Positions 1 to 9,198 of a stretch of DNA of 64,000 nucleotides are shown piece by piece. This stretch comes from Bacteroidota bacterium (lineage in GTDB: Bacteria > Bacteroidota > Bacteroidia > B-17B0 > Aurantibacillaceae). Position numbers and translations under genes: made by a program. The stretch covers positions 62,001-126,000 of the forward strand of contig JADJFB010000003.1 in assembly GCA_016708845.1 (NCBI GenBank). Direction: 5' to 3'. The notes below the pieces were generated by a model that ran no database searches, was not told where the DNA came from, and saw only the letters and a list, made by a program, of their open reading frames with translations. Every line of letters starts with the position of its first letter. Positions within the stretch are counted from its first letter, which is position 1.

Positions 1-510
1 AGGAATTGCTATCCATAATATTAAGTATAACAAAAAGCCCGTTCCTCCAAAAAAGAACATTAAAAGCAAAGCAATTCTTATCCAAACAGGATCAATACCA
101 AAATAGTGTCCAATACCAGAACAAACACCACCTAATACTTTGCTATCACCGTCACGGTGTAAACGTTTTTTAATTGGTTCGCCATTATCGGTTGTTGTAT
201 AATTTTCTGACGTATTTTCTGATGAAGTATTGCCTGCGGTTTCTGCTTCTCCAGCAAACTCCTCAGGTTTACCCATACTTTCCATTACAAAATCCACATC
301 ACTCATCAATACTACTTGTTTAACTGGGCTAGTTTTGCTTTGTAGCATTTCCGCAATACGAGCTTCAATGTCGCTCATAATTTCGCTACCACCATCTGCT
401 TTGCTAAAATAGCCTTTAATAGTAGCTAAGTATTTACTCAACTTATCAAAAGCGTCTTCTTCTATATGAAAAATAATGCCGCTTATATTTATGGTTACTG
501 TTTTATTCAT
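1..510 (-). CDS. PspC domain membrane protein (partial, runs off left edge)
   Basis: I translated this by hand: an ATG at 510 opens a frame that reaches base 1 without a stop, giving the first 170 residues. Residues 1-85 form a soluble N-terminal part. After a Ser/Thr/Asn-rich linker (about 88-112) a PspC domain begins near residue 115 (RLHRDGDSKVLGGVCSGIG, then YFGIDPVWIRIA), followed by a hydrophobic helix at about 147-169. PspC-domain proteins of Bacteroidota are inner-membrane proteins related to phage-shock envelope-stress factors, and they commonly follow a PadR regulator, as here (35 bases downstream of the PadR stop). The C-terminus lies outside the window. Family is clear; exact role is inferred. 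Confidence 0.85.
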   Translation of the reverse strand, partial: MNKTVTINISGIIFHIEEDAFDKLSKYLATIKGYFSKADGGSEIMSDIEARIAEMLQSKTSPVKQVVLMSDVDFVMESMGKPEEFAGEAETAGNTSSENTSENYTTTDNGEPIKKRLHRDGDSKVLGGVCSGIGHYFGIDPVWIRIALLLMFFFGGTGFLLYLILWIAIP

Positions 511-545
511 TTTAATTTGTTTTAATATTTTTAAACTAATTTATT

Positions 546-881
546 TTATTTAGTGTTTTGTACGGTTGTGTTTACGGCATTTACTAATTCTAACCAAGAT
601 ACTTGAAGTTCGTTAAGATAAGTTTGACCTATTTCGGTTAAAAAATAATATTTACGTGGTGGCCCCGAAGTGCTTTCTTCCCAACGGTAAGACAGCAAGC
701 CGGTATTTTTTAATCGGGTTAACAGCGGATAAAGTGTTCCCTCTACAACTACCAACTTTGTTTCTTTTAATTTCTCAATAATTTCGGTAGGATAAGCCTC
801 ACCTTGAGAAAGTATAGAAAGTATGCATAGTTCGAGAACGCCTTTGCGCATTTGTGCTTTAGCATTTTCAGAATTTACCAT
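546..881 (-). CDS. PadR family transcriptional regulator
   Basis: A 111-residue winged-helix protein. Residues 13-80 carry the PadR signature: LELCILSILSQGEAYPTEI, then GTLYPLLTRLKNTGLL, then the wing GPPRKYYFLTEIG. The short C-terminal helix fits the small PadR-s2 subgroup with minimal dimerisation helices. PadR proteins are usually ligand- or stress-responsive repressors that control their own operon. It lies between a secreted protein gene (3 bases upstream) and the PspC gene, so all three are probably one leftward transcript. A 12-base-arm palindrome at 1514-1550, next to the likely operon promoter, is a good operator candidate. Confidence 0.93.
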   Translation of the reverse strand: MVNSENAKAQMRKGVLELCILSILSQGEAYPTEIIEKLKETKLVVVEGTLYPLLTRLKNTGLLSYRWEESTSGPPRKYYFLTEIGQTYLNELQVSWLELVNAVNTTVQNTK

Positions 882-884
882 GAT

Positions 885-1283
885 TTATATTGTTTTAAAA
901 TTAAATACTACACTATAAGCATTATTAGCTTTTAGGTTACTAAGTTTTAGTTTTGCGAACTGAGTTTCGATTGATTTTTTTAATTTCTCGTTTGTTGTAT
1001 TTGCAACAACTAAATTTACATTTCCTGTTTCGTTTACAGTAAACACCACATTTACTTTTTCCTCTTTATTAAAATCCATAAATAAATTAGGGAATTTAAT
1101 TTGTTCCTTAATCGTTTTATTAGCGTCTTCAACAACTACTGTTTTTGGAGTTCCCTCTGCTTTAGCAGACGTATTAAGACTAAATAATATACCTACAGCT
1201 AAAAAAGCTATTGATTTTTTTAAAGGTGTGTTACAAATTGCATTTTTAATGCTTGCTTTGAATTGGTTAATTTTTGTTTTCAT
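885..1283 (-). CDS. Small secreted protein, first gene of the PadR/PspC operon
   Basis: I prefer the internal ATG at 1283 (MKTKINQFKAS) to the upstream ATG at 1328, because a basic stretch and a hydrophobic segment (KSIAFLAVGILFSLNTSAKA) then make a normal signal peptide; the longer start would add 15 polar residues. The mature part is about 90 residues. Its C-terminal half (VFTVNETGNVNLVVANTT, then a helix KKSIETQFAKLK and a strand AYSVVFNFK) has the alternating pattern of a small TonB-C-terminal-like alpha/beta fold, but this is an inference from pattern only. Its place upstream of padR suggests an envelope-stress or periplasmic function. No confident family name. Confidence 0.75.
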   Translation of the reverse strand: MKTKINQFKASIKNAICNTPLKKSIAFLAVGILFSLNTSAKAEGTPKTVVVEDANKTIKEQIKFPNLFMDFNKEEKVNVVFTVNETGNVNLVVANTTNEKLKKSIETQFAKLKLSNLKANNAYSVVFNFKTI

Positions 1284-1500
1284 TATATTAATTTTTTTAT
1301 GTTTATTTTCTGTATTAGTCATTTCCATTTTAGATGATTTAGCTTTTTACTATTTCTTATCTCCTCGTTCGTTTTGTATCAGATTCGCGTTATCTTTATA
1401 AAACTAGATTTGATGTACTTCTCTCTTTTTTAGTCTGCAGAATTAAAAAATTGATTAGTTAAGTTATTTAGTACTATGCCATCTTCATTATTGGGTGACA

Positions 1501-1508
1501 CAAAGATA
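1501..1508 (-). promoter_or_regulatory. Bacteroidota -7 box for the PadR/PspC operon
   Basis: Read leftward, TATCTTTG matches TAnnTTTG exactly. A TTG lies about 23 bases upstream inside the palindrome at 1514-1550. The resulting 5' leader to the start at 1283 would be over 200 bases, unusually long for this window. Confidence 0.5.
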
Positions 1509-1513
1509 TGAAA

Positions 1514-1550
1514 TTATTTTAGTACCTTGTACAACATAGTACTAAAATAA
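1514..1550. promoter_or_regulatory. Palindromic operator candidate for PadR
   Basis: Perfect 12-base inverted arms, TTATTTTAGTAC (1514-1525) and GTACTAAAATAA (1539-1550), separated by 13 bases that contain a second palindrome, TTGTACAA (1527-1534). It sits immediately upstream of the leftward -7 box at 1501-1508 and overlaps the expected -33 region, the position for a repressor site. The intergenic stretch 1329-1632 holds only this element and the two diverging promoters. Confidence 0.6.
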
Positions 1551-1608
1551 AACATAACTACTTGATTATCAATATTAATATTTTTTAGGTAATGCTTTAA
1601 AAAGCACT

Positions 1609-1616
1609 TATATTTG
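1609..1616 (+). promoter_or_regulatory. -7 box for terC-family gene
   Basis: TATATTTG fits TAnnTTTG, 16 bases before the ATG at 1633, giving a short untranslated leader. Confidence 0.55.
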
Positions 1617-1632
1617 TACTTTATATAAAAAT

Positions 1633-2433
1633 ATGCACAGTTTTGCTTCCGATTTAACCAGTTTATTATCCCTAAATGGACTTATAACTTTACTGACTTT
1701 AACCATTTTAGAGATTGTTTTAGGTATAGACAACATTATTTTTATTTCTATCGCTGTAGATAAGCTACCTCGCGAGCACCAATCAAAAGCCAGAACTATT
1801 GGTTTATTGTTGGCATTGGTAGTTAGAACAGTTTTATTGTTTTTTGTAGGCTACATTGCTGGCTTAAAAGAGCCATTTATGCATCTTGGAGCTTATGGTA
1901 TTTCTGGAAAAGCTTTAATTTTAATGGGAGGTGGTTTGTTTTTATTGATAAAAACATGGCAAGAGATTCAAGAACACATACACGGTGATGAAGATGAAAT
2001 TGGGCATGGAAAAAAAGGGAAAGCCACTTTTAATGCGATTATTATGCAAATCATCATTATTGATTTTGTTTTTTCTTTTGATAGTATTTTAGCAGCTGTT
2101 GGTCTTTCGGGTGTTGTGTTAATTATGGTATCTGCGGTTGTAATCTCCATGATTTTAATGATTTTATTTTCGGGTGTTGTAGCGGATTTTATTAATAAAA
2201 ATCCTGGCATTAAAATGATTGCCTTATCTTTTTTATTGGTAATTGGAGGGATTTTGGTGGCAGAAGCGTTAATTGACAGCTACAACTCTACCCTACCTCA
2301 TGAACAACACTTTGAGTTAAATAAAAATTATGCATACATCGCTTTAGCCTTTGCTATGATGATTGAGTTATTTAACATTAAAGAACGTAAAATTAAACGT
2401 GCTAAAGATTTTACTCAACAAGACGAGGAGTAA
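1633..2433 (+). CDS. TerC family integral membrane protein
   Basis: A 266-residue protein with seven or so hydrophobic segments. The family signature occurs twice: EIVLGIDNIIFISI at about 27-40 and IIIIDFVFSFDSILAAVGL at about 138-156, with acidic residues in the membrane that are thought to bind metal. A histidine/acid loop (HIHGDEDEIGHGKK, about 115-128) lies between the halves. TerC/Alx/YgaP-type proteins export manganese or act in tellurite and metal stress; the Mn2+ role is established for some members and inferred here. The gene has its own promoter and ends one base before the convergent recO stop. Frame is intact. Confidence 0.93.
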   Translation: MHSFASDLTSLLSLNGLITLLTLTILEIVLGIDNIIFISIAVDKLPREHQSKARTIGLLLALVVRTVLLFFVGYIAGLKEPFMHLGAYGISGKALILMGGGLFLLIKTWQEIQEHIHGDEDEIGHGKKGKATFNAIIMQIIIIDFVFSFDSILAAVGLSGVVLIMVSAVVISMILMILFSGVVADFINKNPGIKMIALSFLLVIGGILVAEALIDSYNSTLPHEQHFELNKNYAYIALAFAMMIELFNIKERKIKRAKDFTQQDEE

Positions 2434-2434
2434 T

Positions 2435-3161
2435 TTACATTTCATTAACCATTTCCTGCATTACTCTGTAAGATTTGAGTTCCATTAATCCTGGAATCTG
2501 CATTTTGTAATAATGTAATAAACAATCTAAAAGGGCTAAACGCTCGCTTCTATTAATTTTTTTTTGATTGGATAAAGAATAAGAAAATAAATCCGCAAAC
2601 AATTGAGATTGCCAATGATCAAAACCTAATGGAAAACTTTTGGTTGTGGAGAAAAATTTACCTTCTAAAGTATCAAAATAAGCTAAGGCTTTATCTCTAT
2701 TATTAATGGGGTAAAAGCCTAAATGCTTAGTGAGTTCAAATAAAAAATAAATATGTGTATCTGTGTAATTATCATCCGCTTTATCTAACCACTGATAGGT
2801 ATGGCATATTAAATCAAATAGATCATCGTTAGGAATTTGCTCTTTAATGCACTTATACAAGAATTTCATTTAAAAACTGTGCAATACATAGTTTACTAAA
2901 ATTAGATTGTAAATCGGTATAAACAAAAAGGCATTTTACTTCGCTAATTTGTTGTACATCTTTATTTTCTTTTAATGACACAACGCATTCAATTTGCGTG
3001 AGAGGTTGAATAACGCCTGATTTGATTTTAGCTTTGGGACCATTACCAACATTGATGTTGGCTGATATTAATCCAAAATCTTTAGTGTAAATTTTTGAAA
3101 TAATTTTTTTATCGGCATACTTTATATTATGCAAAACAATGCCTTGTGTTGTATAAAGCAT
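2435..3161 (-). CDS. recO: DNA repair protein RecO (frame broken near 2860)
   Basis: RecO loads RecA through RecFOR recombination mediation. Two overlapping frames together give about 241 residues, the normal RecO length. Residues 1-80 are the N-terminal OB fold (TQGIVLHNIKYADKKIISKIYT, split here as seen in the sequence); the second half is the helical C-terminal domain (FLFELTKHLGFYP). The frames meet at NEIL-YKCIKEQ: one extra base in ATTCTTGTATAAG (about 2858-2866) ends the first part early. Since both halves are well conserved and RecO is a core protein, a sequencing error is the likely cause. It starts inside the porZ stop codon (TAATG overlap of one base), so the two are co-transcribed. 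The symbol recO is well supported. Confidence 0.88.
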
Positions 3162-5287
3162 TAATTTACAATCAATAATTTAGCTGTAGCATAACTTTCA
3201 CCTTCACCTGTAGCGCAATAAATCATATAAGTTCCGGTACTTACTTTTTTTCCACTAAAGGTGCTCATATTCCATTCTATTTGTCCACCTTGAGATTTAG
3301 CAGTCCAAACCAATAAATTAGAATACAATGGGCTATTTTCTGCTGTAAAATGAAAAATCTCTTGCTGTCCATCAGGTGACAAACAGTAAACACCAGAGCT
3401 TTCGGTACCTATCCATTTTCTATTAACACCATCCACTGCTATAGCAGTAATTGCATCGTTTTCTAATAAAATTTGTACCTGCCCGTCTTGCTCAATTAAA
3501 ATTTGTTGACTATCAAAATTATTATTTGTGAAAACGTTTTCAGGATTATAAACCACCGAAATCCCTTTTGCTGTTCCTAACCAAACATGCCCATCTTTAT
3601 CCGAACACATAGATTTAATATCAATTGAAGGTAAATGTCCGTTACCTATTGCTGTACTTAATAATTTTGTATTTGACGTATTAGGTTGCGATAACCCGTT
3701 TACATCTTTGTATACCATTAAACCATAACCTCTGGCTAAAATTATCCACGCTTGATCAAATTCATCAAAAATAATTTTAGACATATAAGGCTGAACAACA
3801 AACTGTTCAAAATCTAACAATGTCCAGGTATTATTTGGTTTTTTAACCGCAACACATTTTTCCCCTAAGGAAATAGATGCCCATAAATTAGAATTTTTAT
3901 CAAAATTAATCCCTGAAATTCGAAGGTCACTACCTCCATTTAATCCTATAAGAGGGCTATTACCGTAGCTATAAACCCCTTGAATTTGATCATCTTTAAC
4001 GTCTACTACTCCAAAACTCATGGCGGCAAAAGCAATATGATTCTTGTCGTTTGGATCAATTGAAACAGCATTTAAATCCCCTATGGTATTTGGGATCACA
4101 TTTCTCATAGATTTCCATTCTTCTTCTTGATACACATTTGGTTTATCTCCCATATATTGAGGATTAAATGTTTCTCCTAAATAAATAGGAGCAACAATCA
4201 ACTTTCCATCTTTAATATCAATATCATTTACTAAATTATTCTCTGGTCCATTTAGGGTAATGTTATTATATGGAGCCCAAGAAGCGCCGCCAGACTTAAC
4301 CAAACCCATTTTTTTATCAGCAACCCAAAAGTTATTATTATTTTCATAAAAAACTTCACCAATAAATGCGGGAGTAGATCCATAAGTAGTTAAATAATTC
4401 AAGAATGATCCAGTTGAGTTGTATTCTTTTAAACCAAACTGATCTAATATCAACAGCTTGTTATATTTAGAGTAATCATATAATCTTATATTTTCATTAT
4501 TTATATAATTACTATTTATGGAATATTTAGTCCAACCTGTTGGTGTATATTGGTATAAAGTATCTTTTTGAGAAACATCCGACTTTAATCTTTCAGAATA
4601 ATTGGTTATTAAAGTCCCGTTGTAATTAACAATGCCATTGTAAGGTCCTGGCGCTAAACCAACATTTAAAGGTTTCCAATTTTGGTAAAAACTTAAATTT
4701 GTATTGAGTCTCCCATAAAACACACCGTTGGATGTTGCTGCAAATAAAGCTGTGTCATTTTTAGTAACTTGATGTACTTCATAATTTGTTGTTGCTGTGC
4801 CTATGTAATAAGTGTCTTTTATTTCTAATTTATCGGTATCAAAAATAACGATACCAAAGCCACAAGCTATATACGCTAATTTACCGCTAAAATAAACTTC
4901 ATTAATAACTTTTTTACCTGTAATGATTTTCCTTTTGATATCAGCAATATTTACAATTTCATCTTTTTCATCATTAGGTTTTATTACATCAATATTGGTG
5001 TTTTCATAAATAACAAGTAGTAAATTATTATTATCATTTTTTCTAAGCAATTTAATGCCTACATCAGATAATCCATCAATTTTAGTTAATTTCCTAATTC
5101 TATTATCTCTTTCATCAAACACCGCTAAACCAACACCATTAGAAACATAAACTTTACTTTCAACTTTCGAAACGCTATTAGTATTGCTGTATGATAAATG
5201 ATCTAACCATTGCCCTATTTTAACTTGAGAAAAAGAAAACAGAGAAAAAAGGATAAATATGAATGAAATTATTTTTTTTGATTGCAT
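3161..5287 (-). CDS. porZ: Type IX secretion system protein PorZ-like
   Basis: A 708-residue secreted protein. I chose the ATG at 5287 because it gives a clean signal peptide (MQSKKIISFIFILFSLFSFS); a TTG 14 codons upstream does not. The N-terminus (IGQWLDHLSYSNTNSV, then VGLAVFDERDN and KIDGLSDVGIK) matches the start of the PorZ beta-propellers. Further two-component-regulator propeller repeats follow (HVWLGTAKGISVV, RKWIGTESSGVYCL). The last 75 residues form a FlgD-Ig-like/sorting domain (GKKVSTGTYMIYCATGEGES then TAKLLIVN). PorZ is a component of the T9SS attachment complex on the cell surface, where it handles cargo with A-LPS. The T9SS cargo genes later in the window fit this. Identification rests on the N-terminal pattern, length and architecture. 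Confidence 0.85.
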   Translation of the reverse strand: MQSKKIISFIFILFSLFSFSQVKIGQWLDHLSYSNTNSVSKVESKVYVSNGVGLAVFDERDNRIRKLTKIDGLSDVGIKLLRKNDNNNLLLVIYENTNIDVIKPNDEKDEIVNIADIKRKIITGKKVINEVYFSGKLAYIACGFGIVIFDTDKLEIKDTYYIGTATTNYEVHQVTKNDTALFAATSNGVFYGRLNTNLSFYQNWKPLNVGLAPGPYNGIVNYNGTLITNYSERLKSDVSQKDTLYQYTPTGWTKYSINSNYINNENIRLYDYSKYNKLLILDQFGLKEYNSTGSFLNYLTTYGSTPAFIGEVFYENNNNFWVADKKMGLVKSGGASWAPYNNITLNGPENNLVNDIDIKDGKLIVAPIYLGETFNPQYMGDKPNVYQEEEWKSMRNVIPNTIGDLNAVSIDPNDKNHIAFAAMSFGVVDVKDDQIQGVYSYGNSPLIGLNGGSDLRISGINFDKNSNLWASISLGEKCVAVKKPNNTWTLLDFEQFVVQPYMSKIIFDEFDQAWIILARGYGLMVYKDVNGLSQPNTSNTKLLSTAIGNGHLPSIDIKSMCSDKDGHVWLGTAKGISVVYNPENVFTNNNFDSQQILIEQDGQVQILLENDAITAIAVDGVNRKWIGTESSGVYCLSPDGQQEIFHFTAENSPLYSNLLVWTAKSQGGQIEWNMSTFSGKKVSTGTYMIYCATGEGESYATAKLLIVN

Positions 5288-5345
5288 ACTGTAGTAACGT
5301 GGTTTAAAGTAAAATATTGTAATAACCAAGCATAAATTTAATACT

Positions 5346-5353
5346 TATATTTG
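5346..5353 (+). promoter_or_regulatory. -7 box for tRNA-Arg
   Basis: TATATTTG, an exact TAnnTTTG match, ending 11 bases before the tRNA 5' end. Confidence 0.5.
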
Positions 5354-5364
5354 TAATTATATAA

Positions 5365-5436
5365 GGCTTTGTAGTACAATGGATAGTATTTGGGTTTCCG
5401 AAGCCTACGATCCAGGTTCGATTCCTGGCAGAGCCA
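5365..5436 (+). tRNA. tRNA-Arg (anticodon CCG)
   Basis: The 72-base sequence folds as a full cloverleaf: acceptor GGCTTTG with CAGAGCC, D arm GTAC/GTAT, anticodon stem TGGGT/GCCTA around loop TTCCGAA (anticodon CCG, reading CGG), T stem CCAGG/CCTGG around TTCGATT, and discriminator A. The 3' CCA is not encoded; the genome continues CTT. Confidence 0.95.
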
Positions 5437-5505
5437 CTTTTATAGGGCCTTTTTGGGTCTTTTTTACAAAATTTATTAAAAAAAATTGAAATATTAAATA
5501 TTCTG

Positions 5506-5513
5506 TATATTTG
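5506..5513 (+). promoter_or_regulatory. -7 box immediately before the small secreted protein gene
   Basis: TATATTTG ends five bases before the TTG start at 5519, so transcription should begin at or within a few bases of the start codon (see the leaderless finding). Confidence 0.5.
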
Positions 5514-5518
5514 TACTG

Positions 5519-5851
5519 TTGAAACCTAAATTTAAAATACTTTTTTCATCACTTCTACTTGCCGTTGTATTATTTGCAGCAGTACCTAAAGTATATATCC
5601 ACTCTTTACTTGGCCACACTCATACAATTATAAACAGCATAAGTGGTGATGTTAATGTAAACGAGCAAGAAGGTACTCAAGATTGTAATTTTGAAAAATT
5701 TGACACTCCTGTATATTATACCGTTTTTAAATTCATATTAAACTTTTTGCCTTTAAAAGAAGCGAAACAAACCTCTTTCTTTTACTATCAAAAATCAATA
5801 CCAAAACTTCATTACAATACATCTCTTTTAAGAGGTCCACCAATGGCTTAA
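5519..5851 (+). CDS. Small histidine-containing secreted protein upstream of TonB receptor
   Basis: A 110-residue protein starting at TTG; the N-terminal signal or anchor segment FKILFSSLLLAVVLFAAVPKV begins directly after the start (shown to 21 residues only in part: FKILFSSLLLAVVLFAAVP). After it come HSLLGHTHTI (three histidines), an acidic stretch with a Cys (EGTQDCNFEKFDTP), a second hydrophobic segment (YTVFKFILNFLPL) and a C-terminal LLRGPP. The histidine and cysteine pattern suggests metal or ligand contact, but I recognise no named family. Position at the head of a TonB-receptor group suggests an accessory role in uptake. The frame is intact. Confidence 0.7.
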   Translation: MKPKFKILFSSLLLAVVLFAAVPKVYIHSLLGHTHTIINSISGDVNVNEQEGTQDCNFEKFDTPVYYTVFKFILNFLPLKEAKQTSFFYYQKSIPKLHYNTSLLRGPPMA

Positions 5852-5896
5852 TTTATTTGATTAAATAAATGAGTCATTAACCTATTAAAACAAAAG

Positions 5897-6106
5897 TTGA
5901 AGTTTATACCCTTAGCGATTATCCGCTTTTATCAATACGCAATTTCTCCTTTACTAAAGCCTTCATGCCGCTTTACTCCTTCTTGTTCGCAATATGGATT
6001 AGATGCTGTAAACAAATACGGTGCTTTTAAAGGAAGTTGGATGGCTCTAAAACGCATTATGCGTTGCCATCCATGGGGAGGAAGTGGTTACGATCCGGTA
6101 AAATAA
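5897..6106 (+). CDS. yidD: Membrane protein insertion efficiency factor YidD
   Basis: A 69-residue protein, normal size for YidD, starting at TTG. The signature is complete: FYQYAISPLLKPSCRFTPSC, then SQYGLDAVNKYGAFKGS and CHPWGGSGYDPV. YidD is an amphipathic protein on the inner face of the membrane that helps YidC insert proteins. It usually lies between rnpA and yidC; here it is placed between a small secreted protein and a TonB receptor, 41 bases before the receptor start, an uncommon neighbourhood. Frame is intact. Confidence 0.93.
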   Translation: MKFIPLAIIRFYQYAISPLLKPSCRFTPSCSQYGLDAVNKYGAFKGSWMALKRIMRCHPWGGSGYDPVK

Positions 6107-6146
6107 ACTTCTTTAAATCACAAAAAACAAAATTCCTATCTTAATA

Positions 6147-8492
6147 ATGAGACAGCTTTTCTGTGCATATACTTATTTTTTATTTTTCTTGTTATTCATA
6201 ATAGGGCTTCCTGCCTATTCACAAAATTCATGCTCCTTATCATTTAGTGGGAGAATTATTGATTGAGATGATGGAAAAGAATTGGAAGGCACTTTTATAA
6301 TTTTAAAATCAACCAACCAAACTCAAATAACTAACGAGCATGGAAGCTTTAAGTTTTCTAATCTTTGCAGTGGTGAGTATAACTTCATTATTCAACATGT
6401 TGGATGCCACGACACTGTTATTAGTGTTGATTTAAAAAAAGACACAAAGCTTACTATAAAATTACCACACAGTGCTGTCGAATTAAGTGAAATTGCTATT
6501 ATGGATAAGCAACCTGATATGGTAAAAACACAAACTGTTAATGATATTACTGCAAAAGAATTAGACGGAACACGTGGGCAATCATTAGGCGAATCACTAA
6601 AATTAATAAGCGGTGTAACAACATTAAACACTGGAAGTACCATTAGTAAACCCATGATCCATGGTATGCAAGGTTATAGAGTATTGATATTAAACAATGG
6701 TATTAGACAAGAAGGGCAACAATGGGGTAATGAACATGCTCCAGAAATTGATCCCTTTATTGCTCAAAAATTATCTGTAATTAAAGGTGCAAATGCTGTG
6801 CGTTATGGAAGCGATGCAATGGCTGGTGTTATTTTAGTAGAACCAAATGATTTGCCTGATACAGCTGCTATTACTGGAGAAATAAATTTAGTGGGAATGA
6901 GTAACGGACAAGCAGGTGTTGCTTCAGGAATTTTGCAAGGATACTTTGATAAAATAAAAGGCTTTAATTGGAGAGTACAAGGAACTTATAAAAAAGGAGG
7001 TAATATAAAAACACCAACCTACTATTTAAAAAATACTGGTGTTGAAGAACTCAACTTTTCGTACGCGCTTGGTTATCACCGCAAAAATTGGGGTATAGAA
7101 GGCTACTACTCTCAATTTAATACTAAAATAGGAATTTTTAGTGGTGCACATATTGGCAATTTAACCGATTTAAAAAATGCTTTTAATGCAAACAAACCAC
7201 AAGATAGTTTAGCAACATTTAGTTATGATATTGACAGACCGTATCAAGACATTTCTCACGAATTAGCAAAAGGAAAATTTCACTTACACCTAGCTCCTCG
7301 ATGGATTGCCAACTTACAATATTCGTATCAATATAATATCCGTAAAGAATACGACAAACATAAACCCTTAAATAATGCTTTAGCGGCTCTTGATAAACCT
7401 GAATTAGATTACCGCATTACATCACAAACAGTAGATTTAGTAATTGAACATTTGAATATCAAGTCCTTTAGAGGGCAGTTTGGAGGTAGCTATATGAATC
7501 AAAAAAATGTTTACCTAGGAAGGTTTTTTGTACCAAATTTTATTAATAATACTTGGGGAGTATTTGCCAGCGAACGCTATGTAAAACAACATATTGAATT
7601 GGAAGCTGGCGTGAGATTTGATCAAAAACACTTACAATCCTTTTATTACATAGGAAATGATTTACAAAAACCAGATTTGAATTTCAATAACGTTTCGTGG
7701 AATGTAGGAACTATTTTAAAACCGAAAACAAATTTAAGCTTCTTTGTTAATGCTGGTTCAGCATGGCGTGCACCAGCTCCTAACGAATTATACAGCAATG
7801 GCGTTCATCATGGCGTAGGATCTATTGAACGAGGCGATGCCAATTTGAAAACGGAACAAGTTTACAATATTACAGCAACAGGATTATATCAACCCAAAAA
7901 AACACTAATTGAACTCACGTTTTACCATAATCAGTTTTCGAACTTCATTTATATGAATCCCGCTGCTCAACCAGAGCTTACGATTAAAGGGGCTTATCCT
8001 GTTTTTAATTACGAGCAAGCAAATGTTCGAATTAGCGGTATAGATGCAAAGTTGCAAACTCAATTATTTAATCATCTTGAAATAACTACCAAAGCCATGA
8101 TTTTAAGAGCTTGGAATTATTCAATTAATGATTATTTAGTTTACATGCCTTCTGATAGATATTCGTTAGATGTGAAAGCATTTACTTCTGTTTCAAAAAG
8201 TGTAAAGGAAATTTATGTAGAAGCGGGTTATCAATTTATTACCAAACAATGGCGTGTTCCTTCCAATACAGATTTTGCCCCACCACCAAAAGAATATGGC
8301 TTATTATCTGCTGAACTTGGAAGCTCATTTAAATTTGGTAAACAACAACTCAACATCAGTATTAGTGCAACAAATTTACTAAATGAAATTTACAGAGATT
8401 ATTTAGATAGGTTTAGATACTTTGCTGATAATCAAGGCCAAAATTTTACGTTAAGAATAAAAGTACCATTAACCATTTACGATAAAAAATAA
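6147..8492 (+). CDS. TonB-dependent outer membrane receptor (in-frame TGA at codon 40)
   Basis: The ATG at 6147 gives a signal peptide (MRQLFCAYTYFLFFLLFIIG, then LPAYSQ). A carboxypeptidase-regulatory-like domain follows (GRIID, stop, DDGKELEGTFI to about residue 110), then the plug (GQSLGESLKLISGV, IHGMQGYRVLILNNGIRQEG, VIKGANAVRYGSDAMAGVI) and a 22-strand-type barrel ending FTLRIKVPLTIYDKK. TGA at 6264-6266 interrupts the frame without shifting it, so the remainder alone (from TTG 6282) would lack a signal peptide. The plug segment QEGQQWGNEHAPEIDPFIA resembles ZnuD-like receptors, suggesting a metal substrate (inference). The lipoprotein gene lies 34 bases downstream. Confidence 0.9.
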
Positions 8493-8526
8493 TTAACCAA
8501 AAATAAATAACAACAAAAAAAAGCAA

Positions 8527-9150
8527 ATGAAATCAACCATTAAAACTTTAGCCATGACTGCTATGATTAGCGTTGCCTTTACTGCCTGCAAAAAAGACAA
8601 AACAGAGCCAACTCCAGATGCGCCAAACCCTCCAACAAACGAGGCGGAATTAATTACCACCATGAAAGTTATACTTCACGACACAACCACTCACACTAAT
8701 ACAACTTATGTATTTAGTGATTTAGATGGTGCCGGTGGAAATCCTGCAACATTTGGAAACAGTGGAGCAGACTCAGTAATTAATATCACAGCTAATCATG
8801 TATATGAAGCTACTATTTTACTATTAGATGAATCAAAAAGCCCAATTGATACAGTATCAAAAGCTGTATTTAGTGAAGGTGTAGACCACCTATTCTTTTT
8901 TAATAGTATAGCACCAACTGGTACTCCATACACTACCTATTTAGCTGGAAGTATGACCAATATTAAATACCTTGATTTAGATGCAAATAATAGAGGGATT
9001 GGTTTATCGACTTTATGGACTGCACCAAGTATGATAATGAATAAATCACCTTTAACTATTGAACTTAAGCATCAACCGAGTGTAAAAGATGGTTCATATG
9101 CTCCGGGAGAAACAGACATACAAGTTGGATTTAAATTGAAAGTAAACTAA
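8527..9150 (+). CDS. Lipoprotein paired with the TonB receptor
   Basis: A 207-residue protein with a lipoprotein signal: MKSTIKTLAMTAMISVAF followed by lipobox FTAC, lipidated Cys at 21, and a charged Lys/Asp/Pro linker (KKDKTEPTPDAPNPP). The mature domain is beta-rich (TMKVILHDTTTHTNTTYVFS, VYEATILLLDESK) and ends in a strand like a barrel or sandwich edge (DIQVGFKLKVN). Several His residues are present. Immediately following the receptor, it probably acts as the surface or periplasmic partner of that transporter. No named family recognised. Frame is intact. Confidence 0.8.
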   Translation: MKSTIKTLAMTAMISVAFTACKKDKTEPTPDAPNPPTNEAELITTMKVILHDTTTHTNTTYVFSDLDGAGGNPATFGNSGADSVINITANHVYEATILLLDESKSPIDTVSKAVFSEGVDHLFFFNSIAPTGTPYTTYLAGSMTNIKYLDLDANNRGIGLSTLWTAPSMIMNKSPLTIELKHQPSVKDGSYAPGETDIQVGFKLKVN

Positions 9151-9198
9151 TGTTAGTTTTGGTTTTTAAAAAGGAAATTAATCTCAAGCGAGTCAATT

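Noticed and set aside
1968..2210. 80-residue ORF opposite to the TerC gene
   Set aside because: It lies wholly inside the conserved TerC frame on the other strand and shows no domain.
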